Origin: Chromera velia
Lineage: Eukaryota; Sar; Chromeraceae
Assembly (NCBI GenBank): GCA_018398765.1
Contig: JAHBMJ010002441.1
Span: forward strand, 1 to 18,808
Direction: 5' to 3'
DNA: 18,808 nt
A program made the position numbers and the translations under genes. The notes under the pieces are model-generated. The model saw nothing but the letters and a program-made list of their open reading frames with translations, did not search any database and was not told the DNA's origin. This document shows positions 9,307-18,175 of the stretch, in pieces. Each line of letters opens with the position of its first letter. Position 1 is the stretch's first letter.

Positions 9307-10320
9307 ATCTTATTTTGAAATATTTTTCGACACTCTTCAACTTTTCTCATGAAACGTTCTTTCTGCCTTCTTTTCCCTTCCCTCCGTCAGCAGAGTTGAG
9401 AGAAAAAAAAAGAGAAGTGCTTCCTGCCCTCCTTTCCTCTCTCCTCTCTTCTGCCCTTCTTCTCTTCGTTGCATAAGTGAGAACCTCCAGTCTCCTTTCC
9501 TTCCCTCATTCCTCCACTTGGTTCCTCCCTTCCTGTGTCTGACACGACATGCATGGTATGGGGGGGTTCTTTGACTGACCTGATCGCTCGAGCTCCTTCC
9601 CTTAATTGTCTTGGTGAGAATCAATTAGGCAAGCGCCCTGTCAACTCCTTGTAAGAAGGGAAGAAGAGGCTTGGAACACAGAAGGACAAAGACGGATAGA
9701 AAGAGACAGCAGACGGGAGGAGACGAGGAGTGGTATGTTTCTCCCTCCACAAATGATGCACGTGACCTGCTTTGCTTTGCTTTGATTTGAGTGCATGCTG
9801 TGGTCTGCAGCTAGGCGTCTTGTCAGTGACCATTGTGGCCTCAATCGCGCACGAATTTTGGAAGAGAAGACAGTCTGCGCAGGGCTATGGGGGGGCAGGC
9901 GTGGTGAGCAACGGAGAGGGGCAGCAGGCGGGGGGGGAGCCGGAGACCCCGTCGGGGTGGGGGCAGCCGCATGAGAAGTTTCGAGACCCGGAGCTCAGAG
10001 AGGACTTCGATCACAGCAGGGGCCCCACGGGGGAGACTGGAGAGAGAGACCCCACGGGAGGCAGGCAGGGGGACGGGCCCGGCGACGGACCCCGAGCCGT
10101 CTCCAGTGGCCCCGCTGGCAGCTTACAGATGATGCAGGGGGGAGTCACTGGCGGCCAGGTGCAGATGCAGGGGGCAGGTCCTCCTCAGTCGGGTGCGCGG
10201 ACTGGGGGGCAGGGATCCGGGAGGATGGTGGTGCATCATGCAGCTAGAGTGGGGGAAAGCGGAGGGGACAAGAAGACGGGGGCTCCGTCGACAGATATTT
10301 CTCGGGACGTGTCTGTCTGA
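2578..10320 (+). CDS. TerC/Alx-family integral membrane protein, 11 exons, about 652 aa
   Basis: Exons, all GT-AG with matching phases: 2578-2889, 3371-3520, 4003-4105, 4431-4498, 5518-5975, 6415-6571, 7141-7173, 7998-8053, 8572-8643, 9205-9244, 9811-10320. TGA ends it. Family marks: LDLGVFHR in helix 1, EWALSLDNLFIF, FYGVM/GAILLR, FLIYTG/IKTVV, EGIDLVFAIDS, LAMLGLRACFF, and KYGLCVILVFIGLK. About nine hydrophobic helices are visible, so it sits in a membrane. Bacterial TerC/Alx proteins export manganese; a plant member acts in thylakoid biogenesis. The conserved acidic residues in DLG, LDN and DLVFAIDS are present. The canonical DSIPA is DSTSA here. Unlike compact bacterial members, it has a hydrophilic loop of about 130 residues in exon 5 and a Gly-rich tail of about 150 residues. 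The N-terminus does not look like a bipartite plastid leader, so the compartment is open. Exon borders are manual predictions. Confidence 0.9.
2834..3118 (+). repeat. 95-bp tandem triplication spanning exon 1 end and splice donor
   Basis: Three near-identical 95-bp units start at 2834, 2929 and 3024. Each holds the last 56 coding bases of TerC exon 1 plus the donor CAG/GTAAGT (introns would start at 2890, 2985, 3080). Units 2 and 3 share TTTGTTTATC where unit 1 has TTTGTTCATC, so 2 and 3 are closer to each other. A decayed fourth partial copy follows at about 3118-3160 (GGACTTCTCTTAC and TTTGTTCATCTTCG). Only the first donor keeps the frame; read-through meets TAA at 2986-2988. Confidence 0.97.
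3325..3367 (+). repeat. (GT)n microsatellite at intron 1 acceptor
   Basis: Uninterrupted GT repeat in TerC intron 1 that ends directly in the acceptor GTGTGCAG, leaving no ordinary pyrimidine tract before exon 2 at 3371. Confidence 0.95.
3744..3795 (+). repeat. (GAAA)n microsatellite in TerC intron 2
   Basis: Repeats of GAAA/GGAAA on the coding strand. It is purine-rich, unlike most tracts in the other TerC introns. Confidence 0.9.
3863..3936 (+). repeat. (GTTT)n followed by (GT)n in TerC intron 2
   Basis: Five GTTT units run into a GT tract with TAT interruptions. It lies about 70 bp upstream of the exon 3 acceptor. Confidence 0.9.
5191..5514 (+). repeat. (CTTC)n/(TTTC)n tract of about 320 bp before exon 5
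   Basis: Almost pure pyrimidine on the coding strand with occasional G or A. It runs directly into the acceptor CCTGCAG before exon 5 at 5518, so it serves as an exceptionally long pyrimidine tract. In every frame it reads as low-complexity Pro-Ser-Phe-Leu, or Lys-Glu-Gly-Arg on the other strand; these are not genes. Confidence 0.95.
5548..5975 (+). other. TerC-like protein: hydrophilic loop insertion (within exon 5)
   Basis: After AEFFVRDSR, where TerC proteins normally go within a few residues to the next membrane helix, exon 5 encodes about 130 residues rich in Gly, Ser, Glu and Arg with no hydrophobic stretch. The helix resumes in exon 6 (WKATLLFLVVVALEG). The loop contains a segment of GRGEGAGGGG type and looks disordered. 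It is open throughout and phase-compatible at both ends. Retained intron sequence is possible, though no better donor was found. Confidence 0.65.
7141..7173 (+). other. TerC-like gene exon 7, 33-bp microexon
   Basis: Encodes IPDIFLAYTST, the start of the helix that in TerC proteins reads F-I-V-F-T-S-N-I-F-A-I-L-G-L-R. It is preceded by CGTTCAG and followed by GTCTGC. Both introns are phase 0, and exon 8 continues with VLAMLGLRACFF, so skipping it would delete 11 residues in frame. Confidence 0.8.
7205..7387 (+). repeat. (TTTC)n/(CTTC)n tract in TerC intron 7
   Basis: About 180 bp of pure pyrimidine tetranucleotide repeats, beginning about 30 bp downstream of the microexon donor. Confidence 0.95.
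7553..7596 (+). repeat. (GTCT)n microsatellite in TerC intron 7
   Basis: GTCT repeats with one TTCT interruption. The same motif recurs at about 7849-7877 in the same intron. Confidence 0.9.
7849..7877 (+). repeat. Second (GTCT)n microsatellite in TerC intron 7
   Basis: Seven GTCT units about 120 bp before the acceptor of exon 8. Confidence 0.9.
8203..8346 (+). repeat. (GT)n tract with internal duplicated interruptions, TerC intron 8
   Basis: GT repeats broken by TTGTGTTTGTGTGTGCTTG, which occurs twice about 50 bp apart. The tract therefore grew partly by duplication of a block of GT plus interruptions, not only by slippage of single units. Confidence 0.9.
8752..8914 (+). repeat. 41-bp minisatellite, four copies, ABAB order (TerC intron 9)
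   Basis: Units start at 8752, 8793, 8834 and 8875. All contain AAAGTGACAAACA. Units 1 and 3 begin AGATAGACAAAAAAA, units 2 and 4 begin AGATAGGCAAATAAATAA, so the array is two copies of an 82-bp dimer. On the minus strand it reads as hydrophobic low-complexity peptide, which is incidental. Confidence 0.95.
9269..9304 (+). repeat. (GT)n microsatellite in TerC intron 10
   Basis: Eighteen GT units starting 24 bp after the exon 10 donor. Confidence 0.95.
9880..10317 (+). other. TerC-like protein: Gly-rich C-terminal tail (within exon 11)
   Basis: After the last helix (LSVTIVASIAHEFWKRR) the exon encodes about 150 residues rich in Gly, Gln, Pro and Thr with short repeats such as DPTGG and GPTGETG. 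No domain is recognised. The basic WKRR right after the helix suggests a membrane anchor boundary with a soluble tail. Confidence 0.6.
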
Positions 10321-11601
10321 TCATCCGACTGTTTAATTCTCGAGAATATTTATTTTATTTTGTTTGGGCAGTTCGAGTGACAGGAGGGCACTTGGGTTCT
10401 GAGATGGGAAGTCACGTGTGTCTGGATGAGCGAGGAGACTGCATCATGTACGTCATGTTCCTCTCCCCCAGTGCCTGATTTCTCCTCTTTCCCTCTCCTC
10501 TTTGCCAGGCACGTTGCAAAAACTCGAAAGGTAATCCACGGTAAAGCGGCAGAGAGAGCGGACAGCCGCGAGAGAGCGAGAAAGGGCCAGAGAGCTGCCT
10601 AGAGAGAGGATGGACTCCTTTCTTCTGCCTGTTCTCCGTTTCCTTGTCTCGTCCCTGAACACATAGACCCCCGTTCGATGTCTCTGTCTGCCTTGATTTC
10701 AAGTAGAAAAGCTAGGTCGAGAAAAGGCACCGAAACAGAAGACTGTGTCGTTCTTGACGGAGGAGAGAAAGAGGAAAAAAAGGAGAAACATCAGGAGAAA
10801 AGGGCAGAGAACCCTAAACAAAGCCAGAAATTAGTAAATAATTTGAGCTGCTACCACTGTATTTTTCTCTATAATTTCTAACTTTTGCATGGTCTGCAAT
10901 TTATATGGTATAAAGTGAAGGTAGTGCTAGATATAACAGCTACTAATGTAGTATAATAAGAACTAGAAACAATTTTTAAGGCAAAGATGATAGATTGATT
11001 GGTGAGGCAACTAGTAAGGCAAATAGCCGTAAACCAGAGCATTATGAGAGATCCTAGTAGAAATCTGACATAGATATAAATAAACGATTTGAATATAGAT
11101 TCAATACAGCCGTATATTCAACATAAGATATAGGATAGGACAGGACCTAACCTTAAAACGAGTCAAAACACAATGAAGACAGAATAAAATTTATGTTCCG
11201 GATGCCCCTAGGTGCCCCCCTGATAGTAGGCTGGTACCCCTTGGGCTCGTTTTTAAATTTTCCCTTTCATTTTGGGCTACAGATACCGTGGCTCGGCGTG
11301 GAGCTAGGGGGCTCCATGCATACATGCAACGAAGGTCAGTCACTGCAAGTTACTGCATGGCGAAATACAATGGTGTGTGCGCATGTGCAGTCGGATCGCT
11401 GAAGTCGTTTTTTTTTCAGGTCGAGCCTGAACAATGTCTCCATACAACAGGATTCTGAATGTGCTTGGCCTATGAGCTTCTGGCATATAGCTGTCGTCTG
11501 TTGTGAAGATCTGATTGCAGTGTGGACACTGGACAGCAGAAGCTGTTTGAATGTGTTGCAAAAGCGCAGGTATTCAGTGTGGCATCAAGGAAAATAAAAT
11601 C
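10321..11601. other. Intergenic region with AT-rich island at about 10830-11190
   Basis: No convincing gene. The left part is mixed composition and holds the TerC 3' flank. From about 10830 to 11190 the DNA turns clearly AT-rich, with many TATA, AATA and TTTA runs, then returns abruptly to the usual composition. The switch suggests an inserted element or a regulatory spacer. A minus-strand open frame at 11340-11561 has a CPHC and a separate LHMRTH motif but does not form a full C2H2 finger. Confidence 0.5.
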
Positions 11602-14600
11602 ATGAAAGGGTCTTCTTCTCTGTGTCCGCTGAGTCTTTCACTTGTTGTTCTGACCTTTGTGTCGACTGGACAACCTGTAGTGCAAGCAGGGGAGAGCGAA
11701 AGGGGCTTCCACTGTAACCTTCTGTTTTCGGAAGAGGTCAAGAGACTAGGAGAAAGCGGGAGCTGTGCTTCTGCGAAGGATCTTTTCCCTCTCACCGACA
11801 CACAGCGGTTTTAGCTTTTGGGCCACGGTGCGGAGAGCTCAGTCTTGTATGCCTCCTCTGAGTCTTCGAACTTTCTCTCGTTAACAAACGACGACTCCGA
11901 ACTCGAGAAGGCCGCCGTCGAAAGCTCAAAGGCAGGAAGTCTGGATTACCTGACGATGCCTGTGGCAGGAGAGTGGGTGATTCTGTCTCAGAAGGGGGAG
12001 ATCCTTGCGAAGGCCCCTCCGTCAGGAACCTTCGATCAGGTCTTCGTGCCTCCAGAAAACGGTCTCTGGGAAATTTGCGGACAGAAAGTCCAACTCGTCA
12101 TGCCCTACATTGGTAGGTCAGCTGCATGGGCCACAGCTAGGGCGACCATGTGTCTGTCATGCAGAACAAAGTAGCCACCAAAGGTTCATTCACCCAGAAA
12201 GAACATACCAAGCACGCCTCTGGAAGACATCTCTCTCTCTCTCTCTCTTTCTTTCCTTATCTCTGTCTCTCTGTGTGTGGTTGTGTATGTTTCTCCGTTT
12301 ATAGACCATACAGCAGTCTTGAAGTCAGTCTTGTGTATCTTAATTGTTTTCGTGCAGTCGGAGAACAACCCAACCACTTGGAAGGAGGGTATGAGGAGGC
12401 GCCCTGCACATGGCTTGGAGATTGTGATGAGGGCCTCGCCTGCGTGGAAGTTTCCATGGTCTGTCAGTAAGGTCTGAAAGAAGAATTAAGGCAGGAATTA
12501 AACACTTTCTAGGGCCTTCAGAAATTTCTGCATAAAAACAGAAAGACTCTTTTCTCGAAAGTCTCCATGGTCGGTCTGTCAGGTCGTTGTTTCTTTACTT
12601 TCTTTCTCCGAGTCGGCTTTTCTGTTCTTTCTTTTGCGGTTCGGTGCATCAATGGAAGGAAAAAATGGATGTTGTGGGAGCAAGCAAGCGATCCTTTGGA
12701 TAGATCTGGCCTGCCTGCCTGCCTGCCTGCCTGTCCGTTTTTCCCCTATCGGTCTGTTTCCTTCCTCTCCCGCCTCTCTTTGACCCTGAAGAACTGCCCA
12801 CGACCGCACCACTGATAGACCGTTGAGCCTCCCTCTCGTCTCCCTCCCGTCTCTCTCTCTCTCTGACTGCAGGCCCACCGCCAGTGCGTCTCCCACAGCC
12901 GTATCCCTGAGGGGGCCAAAATTGTGAAGGGCCCCCAACCCGCAGCCCCATACGACAACTGCTGGTCAGCTGCAGGGCGTCTCTCTCGTGCATGTACCTA
13001 TTAATATATATGCAATGAATGTATGCATGTGTGCATGCGTTTACGTACATGTATGCGAATCTGCACATATGCAGGTACGCTCCGGCAGACAACAAGTGCG
13101 CAGTGAAGGGTTTCACCTGTTACAAGAACTCCCAGTGGGAGAACTTCGCGCAGTGCAGGCCCGAAGGCGACTGCCCTCTGGGGGCCCTCTCGCTCTGCAG
13201 AGACATTCCTGCGCTCTCACTCCTCCTCTCCCATGAGTGTGGGGGAAGCGTCAGCGCTGATGGAAGGCTCAGAAGAGGAGAGCAAGGGGGGACGGCGAAG
13301 GTTGCAGTGGAGGCCGTTTTACAGTCCTGGTATGTCGGTAGAGTCTGTGACACGCAAACTGGCAGAGCTAGACTCATTTCGCGCCTGGCAGAAGAACGAG
13401 AGGCGGCGGCGTCTTGCGAGGGAGGGGCGAAGTCTGCAGAGGGAGAACATGGGGGGGGAAGTGGAGGATCCAGTGGAGCGTCGACGTAGGCTTGCAGCCT
13501 GTGTTCAGGTACGTGCCTGGGTTCAAGAGCGATATATGCATCAGTGCATGGATGAATGGATGGAAGACTCCCTGAGGGTAGGTTGAGACTCGGTGAGCGT
13601 AGGTTGAGTGAATGAATGGAGAATGAGTGAATGAATGAATGAATGAATGAATGAGTGAGTGAGTGAGTGAGTGAGTGAAGCAAAGAAGAAAGGAAGGAGT
13701 GAAGGAAGGAAGGAAGGAAGGAAGGAGGGAATGAGTAAAGGAAGGAAGAAAGGAAGGAAGGAGGGAATGAGCAAAGGAAGGAAGAAAGGAAGGAAGGAGG
13801 GAATGAAGGAAGGACGTAAGGAAGCAAGAAAGAAAGGAAGGAAGTAAGGCGGGAAGGGAGGGAGGAAGAGGAGGAGAGAGGAAGGGAAAGAGGAACACTT
13901 AATCAAATTGTCATACAAGCTTTCGATAGACGACGACTCAACACGAGTGCACGAGTACGGCACTACATTGTGTAAACACGAGTACGTCACTTAATTCAAT
14001 TTGATGTTGCATGCATGCAGAAATCTGTCGAACAAGCAGAAGCCCAGAGTGCGTCTGGTTGGGAGGTTGCGTCTGCCCCTATGGGGGGGTTCGGGGTCAT
14101 GCCCGCAGGAGTGAGGGTGGCAAGTCATGGTGCAGTGGAGCTGCAGTGTGAAGGCGAGTGGTTTGACTTTTCAGAAGTCTCCTCAGACATTCGCGCAGAA
14201 GCGCTCGATCTTCAAGAAGAAGACGAAGTGAGTGCAGAGGATTTTGCTTCCGTCGCAGATGTGGTGGAAGAGGATGACGGAACAATCGACATCGGATGGA
14301 CGTATGGGTGGGATTGTGAGAATCCCTTGGGGGATGGGGGGAAGGGAATGGAAAGGGAAACGGCAAGAGCGGAGTTGGAGGAGGCCGGTGTGAATGCATG
14401 GACAATTATCCCCGAAAGTCCTGAAGAGACGGCACAAAGAGAGACGCTTGAGGCAATGAATGTGCCAGCAGCCGGGGGGTTCGACTTAGACCTTGACCTG
14501 GTTGCACCATCAAAGATCAAGCCCGCATCATATTCTCGTCCTCCGCCTGTCAGAAGGAAGCACGGAGACGGGAACCCCGGCGTCACAACCAAATGCTCCC

Positions 14601-16090
14601 CTGACATTCCTGTGTATGCCGGGGCCCCTGGGCGAAACTATGGGTACGTTCATATTTGCGCCCCCAATTTTAGTGTCGCCCCAGGATTCAATTCGGGTGT
14701 GAAGATTTTCATGACTCCCAGCGGGGGTCTCGCAAATGATTTCCACACAGGGGTGACAATTTACCTAGGCACCTTCCTGAGCATCGGGCCGACGTGGGTG
14801 TCTGGGTTCCGTTATTTCGGGGCACCGGTGATTCAAGTAAGCCCGGAAGCCACGTTCGGGGCCTCGAACCTGCTAGCACCAGTGCTCACTCTGATGCCGT
14901 TTGCCGACTTCGGCGTCACGACGGTCCTCACGCCTATCGTCAAACTTCCTAACATCTTTGAGAACTGGGTGTTCCGAAGGACCCCTCTTCCACCCTCTAG
15001 TGTGAAAAGGTTTGAAGACCTGCCCATTTCCCATATAGGCCCGAAAGAGAACGTCACAGATCTGAAAGACCTCGCAGATTTTCTCCTGGAGGAAGCGACG
15101 CCGGTGAGGGAGGTGGAGGAGAAGATTGAGGAGACAGAGCTGCCAACCTTTCCAGCAGGGGTGAAGAAATTTGGCATTAAGAGAGAAACTAAAGTGGGCG
15201 ATTACCTGATCATCGGCACAGGTATCGACATCGTGTGTCCCCGCTACGACCAGCTCTATGACAGGCCCAATGACAGGCACGTGAAGGTTTTTTTCATCTT
15301 GCCCAGGGACGTGCCCCCGCGTGTGGGGGATAAATGCATCGTGCCTTATCCTTCTGATGTCATCCGAGACATTCCTCACCTCCCTCCCCAGGCCATTCAC
15401 GCGGTGAGGATCATGGAGAAAACGGAGAACCTGCTTCCACCCCCCTTGAAGATCGGGGCGAATGTGGCGCTGTCCTTTGTACAAACAGTGGGCGAAGGAC
15501 GGGTCCCAGACGTAAGTGGGTGGCTGGCGTCCTTTGCTGATTTGAATATTCCGGGGGGGGTCCAGGGGTTGATTTCCTCTCTGAAGAACGAAGGAGGGTT
15601 GTTCGACAGAAAGGTCGCAGAGGACCTGGAAGAGGGGGAGAAAGAAAAAGAACGGAGGAGGCTACAGGGGGAAGATCAAGACGGAGAGAAGGGGGGAATC
15701 AAAAAGAAATTTTCGTTACTCACACCCCTGAAGGCAATACAGCTTGCTGCAAAGAGCACCCCTGCAGACCAAATCGAAAACCTCCTAAAGCTTTTCCCCT
15801 CAGACTCTCCGACAGTTCAGAAGGCACACAACATGGCTCTCTCTCTATTGAAGGGCCTCAAGCTTCCTCCTCCTCTAGTGGGGGGGTCCGATGATGACCT
15901 TCCTCTTTCCTTTCTCAATGAAAAGAAGCAAACCGATTCCTTTCCTGTGTGGAGTGGAGGAGTGGAAGAGATGGAAGGCGTGAATGCAGAAGGGGAGACT
16001 ACCGATTTGATTGACAAATTCGACGAATTGCAGGAGTTCAATTTGGATTTCAATTTCGACGAATTGTTTCCAAAAGATGTGTTCCCTTAA
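11602..16090 (+). CDS. Predicted secreted Cys-rich protein with CBM1-like module and tandem repeats, 7 exons, about 1013 aa
   Basis: Model exons: 11602-11736, 11815-12112, 12358-12458, 12873-12964, 13075-13236, 13325-13508, 14021-16090 (TAA). The N-terminus MKGSSSLCPLSLSLVVLTF looks like a signal peptide, cut near VVQA/GES. Exons 3-5 hold about ten cysteines, ending in a fungal cellulose-binding (CBM1)-like pattern around residues 208-236: CWYAPADNKC, then FTCYKNSQWENFAQC. This suggests an extracellular or wall protein that may bind polysaccharide. Residues about 512-646 form seven short repeats. The remaining C-terminal part, ending in an Asp/Phe-rich tail, is not recognised. Intron 1 must remove the in-frame TAG at 11812-11814. 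Least certain borders: intron 1, the exon 3 donor (ATG/GTCTGT chosen to keep phase; GTCA/GTAAG is a better donor but leads to a stop) and the 88-bp intron 5. Exons 4, 6 and 7 join cleanly by phase. Confidence 0.72.
12710..12733 (+). repeat. (CTGC)n microsatellite in intron 3 of the secreted-protein gene
   Basis: Six CTGC/CCTG units in the intron between 12458 and 12873. Confidence 0.9.
13621..13890 (+). repeat. (GAAT)n, (GAGT)n and (GGAA)n tract in intron 6 of the secreted-protein gene
   Basis: GAAT units turn into GAGT units (to about 13680), followed by GGAA-rich DNA. Inside the latter a 36-bp unit repeats, seen by GAGGGAATGA at 13725, 13761 and 13797. The coding strand is purine-rich, the reverse of the pyrimidine-rich tracts in most TerC introns. 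Reverse-strand open frames here are repeat artefacts. Confidence 0.93.
14582..14985 (+). repeat. Seven tandem protein repeats of about 17-21 residues
   Basis: Within exon 7 the protein reads as successive units with the theme V-x-I-x-x-x-P-x-x-x-x-x-P-x-F-x-x-G: VHICAPNFSVAPGFNSG, VKIFMTPSGGLANDFHTG, VTIYLGTFLSIGPTWVSG, FRYFGAPVIQVSPEATFGA, SNLLAPVLTLMPFADFG and VTTVLTPIVKLPNIFEN, preceded by a looser unit starting VTTKCSPDIPVYAG. Alternating hydrophobic residues and regular Gly/Pro turns suggest a beta-solenoid or similar stacked-strand fold. That fold is inference. Confidence 0.75.
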
Positions 16091-16600
16091 TTAATTCAAA
16101 TTTATCCATTCGATAATCCAATGTCATTCATCCGTCGATCAGGCATTCATTCCCTTTTTTTCCGTTCCCTTTTTTCGCTCCGAGTTCCATTGGATTCTTG
16201 TCCCGCTGTTGCAGTCCTGCAAGGCTCTTCTTACCAAGTGTTCTCGCCTTCATGTCTGCACGAATTAATTTGAAAGTTGTTTTCCGGCCCGCGGGTGAGT
16301 TCGCTCTCTGCATGAATGCGTGAAAAATCAGTTGATAGAGTGGATCGCGACTCCTTCCCTGCTTGTCGCTTTGCTGGCCGAGAGCGACTTAACAACTGTT
16401 CCTTTGCTTGTTCAAAAAAAGAACTTGAACAAAAGGCGAAAGAAAAAAAAAGAAAGATCGAAAAAAAAAGCCGGCCAGGGACCTAGCCAGGGACCGGGAT
16501 TCTATGCGTACTCGGTATGTTGACGAAAGAATCCTGGACGTTGCAAAAGAAGCTCTACAAGGGAACGTGGCTGGGTAGAGATCGACCTAATTAATGGAAT
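16091..16600. other. Intergenic: 3' flank of the secreted-protein gene
   Basis: No gene recognised. It contains ATTCATT repeats just after the stop codon, poly-T and poly-A runs near 16155 and 16445, and a short direct repeat (CCAGGGACC) near 16475-16495. Confidence 0.5.
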
Positions 16601-17480
16601 TCATAGTCACTGGTGTATATATTTCTTTTCTCTAGTCTTTTCTTCTTTTCGATAGATGTGTACTATTAAAGATGTCACTTAGATATCCTCTTATGCATTC
16701 GGCTGTGGCAAATCCCATATCAATAGCTAAAGCTTTTGCTTGTCCGTCTGATTACGTGTGATGATATATATGTTATCATTTATTTTTTTAAATTTTTCAT
16801 CACTTTATCCTAGACCCTATACGTAAAAAAAAGAAAAAATAATTTTTGGTCAAAATGTCAATTAGTTTTTTTATTTTTTCAAGGTTCACTGGGTTTTGAA
16901 CTTTGAGTTTGAGGTGTCTGCTTCAAAAAATAAATAAATGAATAAAAAGTAAAAGTGATTTTAGGTAATTAATTTTTTTTTCTTTTTTATGTATGGGGAG
17001 CCTAGACTATTTTACCTAACCACTTAAGTAGAAATTTACTGATCGATTTTTTTGTTTAGATTTTAGTAATTTTTGTGTGATTTCACTTGAATTGAGACTT
17101 TTAATGACACTTTTAAACTTTTAAACTAATTAATGACACTATAATTTACCATATAATGATACTTTTGAATATACAGTACGGTTAGGAGTTACTACCGGCC
17201 CCTTTTAGTAAGCAGCGAGTTACTGTCAGTTTGGTAAGTCAATGGTAACCATGAGATGGTGTGGACTTGAAGGCATATACTACTACCATGGTAGTTCAAG
17301 GAAAAACTGTGGTAAAAAGAGTTGCTAGACCTACTTTAAAGCCTCACAACTTAACTCATTATCAGTTTAAAGCCCTGAAATGATCATACTCAGAGAATAT
17401 ATATTATACATAGTAATATACTAGTTAGAGTTCAGTCATAAAATGATGAACATGCATTGAATTTTACCAGAATGGATTTT
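16600..17480. other. AT-rich island of about 880 bp, no gene seen
   Basis: Strongly AT-rich with long A and T runs, in sharp contrast with the gene-bearing part. It includes a short internal repeat, TTAATGACACT, at about 17100 and again near 17131. It ends where the reverse-transcriptase fragment begins, so it may be the 5' non-coding part or insertion target of that element. Confidence 0.55.
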
Positions 17481-17482
17481 TA

Positions 17483-18175
17483 ATGAGGGCCAAAAATATG
17501 ATTTTTACTAGTTTAAAAGGCAGCGCGGGGCCGTTTGGATTCGATAGTACACAGCTCTGCACCGCAGTCCTAAGCCTAAGGAGGGAGAGTAGAGAGTTAA
17601 GGAAAAAACTTGCCAACTTAGCAACAGAAATGGGGAGGAGGGTGTTCGAGTGGGACCAGGTAAAGGCACTTATGGTATGCCGACTGGTCGCGCTAGACAA
17701 ATGCCCCGGGGTGCGCCCGGTAGGAATCGGGGAGGCGATCAGGCGCCTCCTCGGAAAAACAGTGATGAAGGAGACTAGAGAGGAACTGCAGGAGGTATGC
17801 GGAGCCAATCAGCTATGCAGTGGCCTCATGGGAGGCTTGGAAGGGGGGATTCATGCAGTGAGGGAGCTCTAGGAGACCCTCACACAGGAAGCCGGCAACG
17901 ACCCCAAGAAGGCATTCGGAACCCTCCTAATAGACGCCGAAAACGCTTTCAATGCAGCAAATCGCACAGCGGGGCTGTGGAATGCCCGCATACTCTGGTC
18001 CAGAGCCTCCACATTCTTCTTTAACTGCTATAGGGGGGATGCAGAGCTCTTCCTAAGAGGAACCTACGGGACCACCACCATCAGCAGCAGAGAGAGATGG
18101 ACGCAAGAGGACCTGATGTCGATGGTAAGGTACGCCATTACTATCCTCCCCCTCGTCCGAGCTCTCCGAGGCAGC
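17483..18175 (+). pseudogene. Truncated reverse-transcriptase fragment of a retroelement
   Basis: The frame encodes GSAGPFGFDS, then CRLVALDKCPGVRPVGIGEA, IRRLLGKTVM, CGANQLCSGLMGGLEGGIHA, LLIDAENAFNAANR, LWNARILWSRASTFFFNCYR and, downstream, SRERWTQEDLMSM and ILPLVRAL. This order matches a reverse transcriptase family common in cnidarian and protist genomes, where the equivalent segments read GVRPIGVGE, LLVDAxNAFN and EGVTQGDPLSM. The motif A Asp (LLID) is kept. The GVTQGDPL segment is altered to RWTQEDLM. An in-frame TAG at 17870-17872 breaks the frame, and the YxDD motif that should follow is missing because the frame enters a minisatellite at 18176. The 5' end is also truncated. It copies itself by RNA-templated DNA synthesis only when intact; this copy looks dead. 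Confidence 0.85.

Noticed and set aside
11340-11561. Minus-strand frame with CPHC and LHMRTH resembling a C2H2 zinc finger
   Set aside because: Spacing between the Cys and His pairs does not fit the family, the frame is short, and the plus strand is open too. It could be transposon debris but cannot be supported.
11812-11814. In-frame TAG as evidence that the secreted-protein gene is broken
   Set aside because: The TAG is the end of a plausible acceptor (GGTTTTAG), and an in-phase 78-bp intron from GAG/GTCAAG removes it.
13120-13898. Minus-strand frames of 170-235 codons rich in Pro-Ser-Phe-Leu
   Set aside because: They cross the GAAT/GGAA repeat of intron 6 and antisense exon sequence; repeat artefact.
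14873-15484. 203-codon minus-strand open frame
   Set aside because: It lies antisense to the long terminal exon of the secreted-protein gene and shows no recognisable motif.
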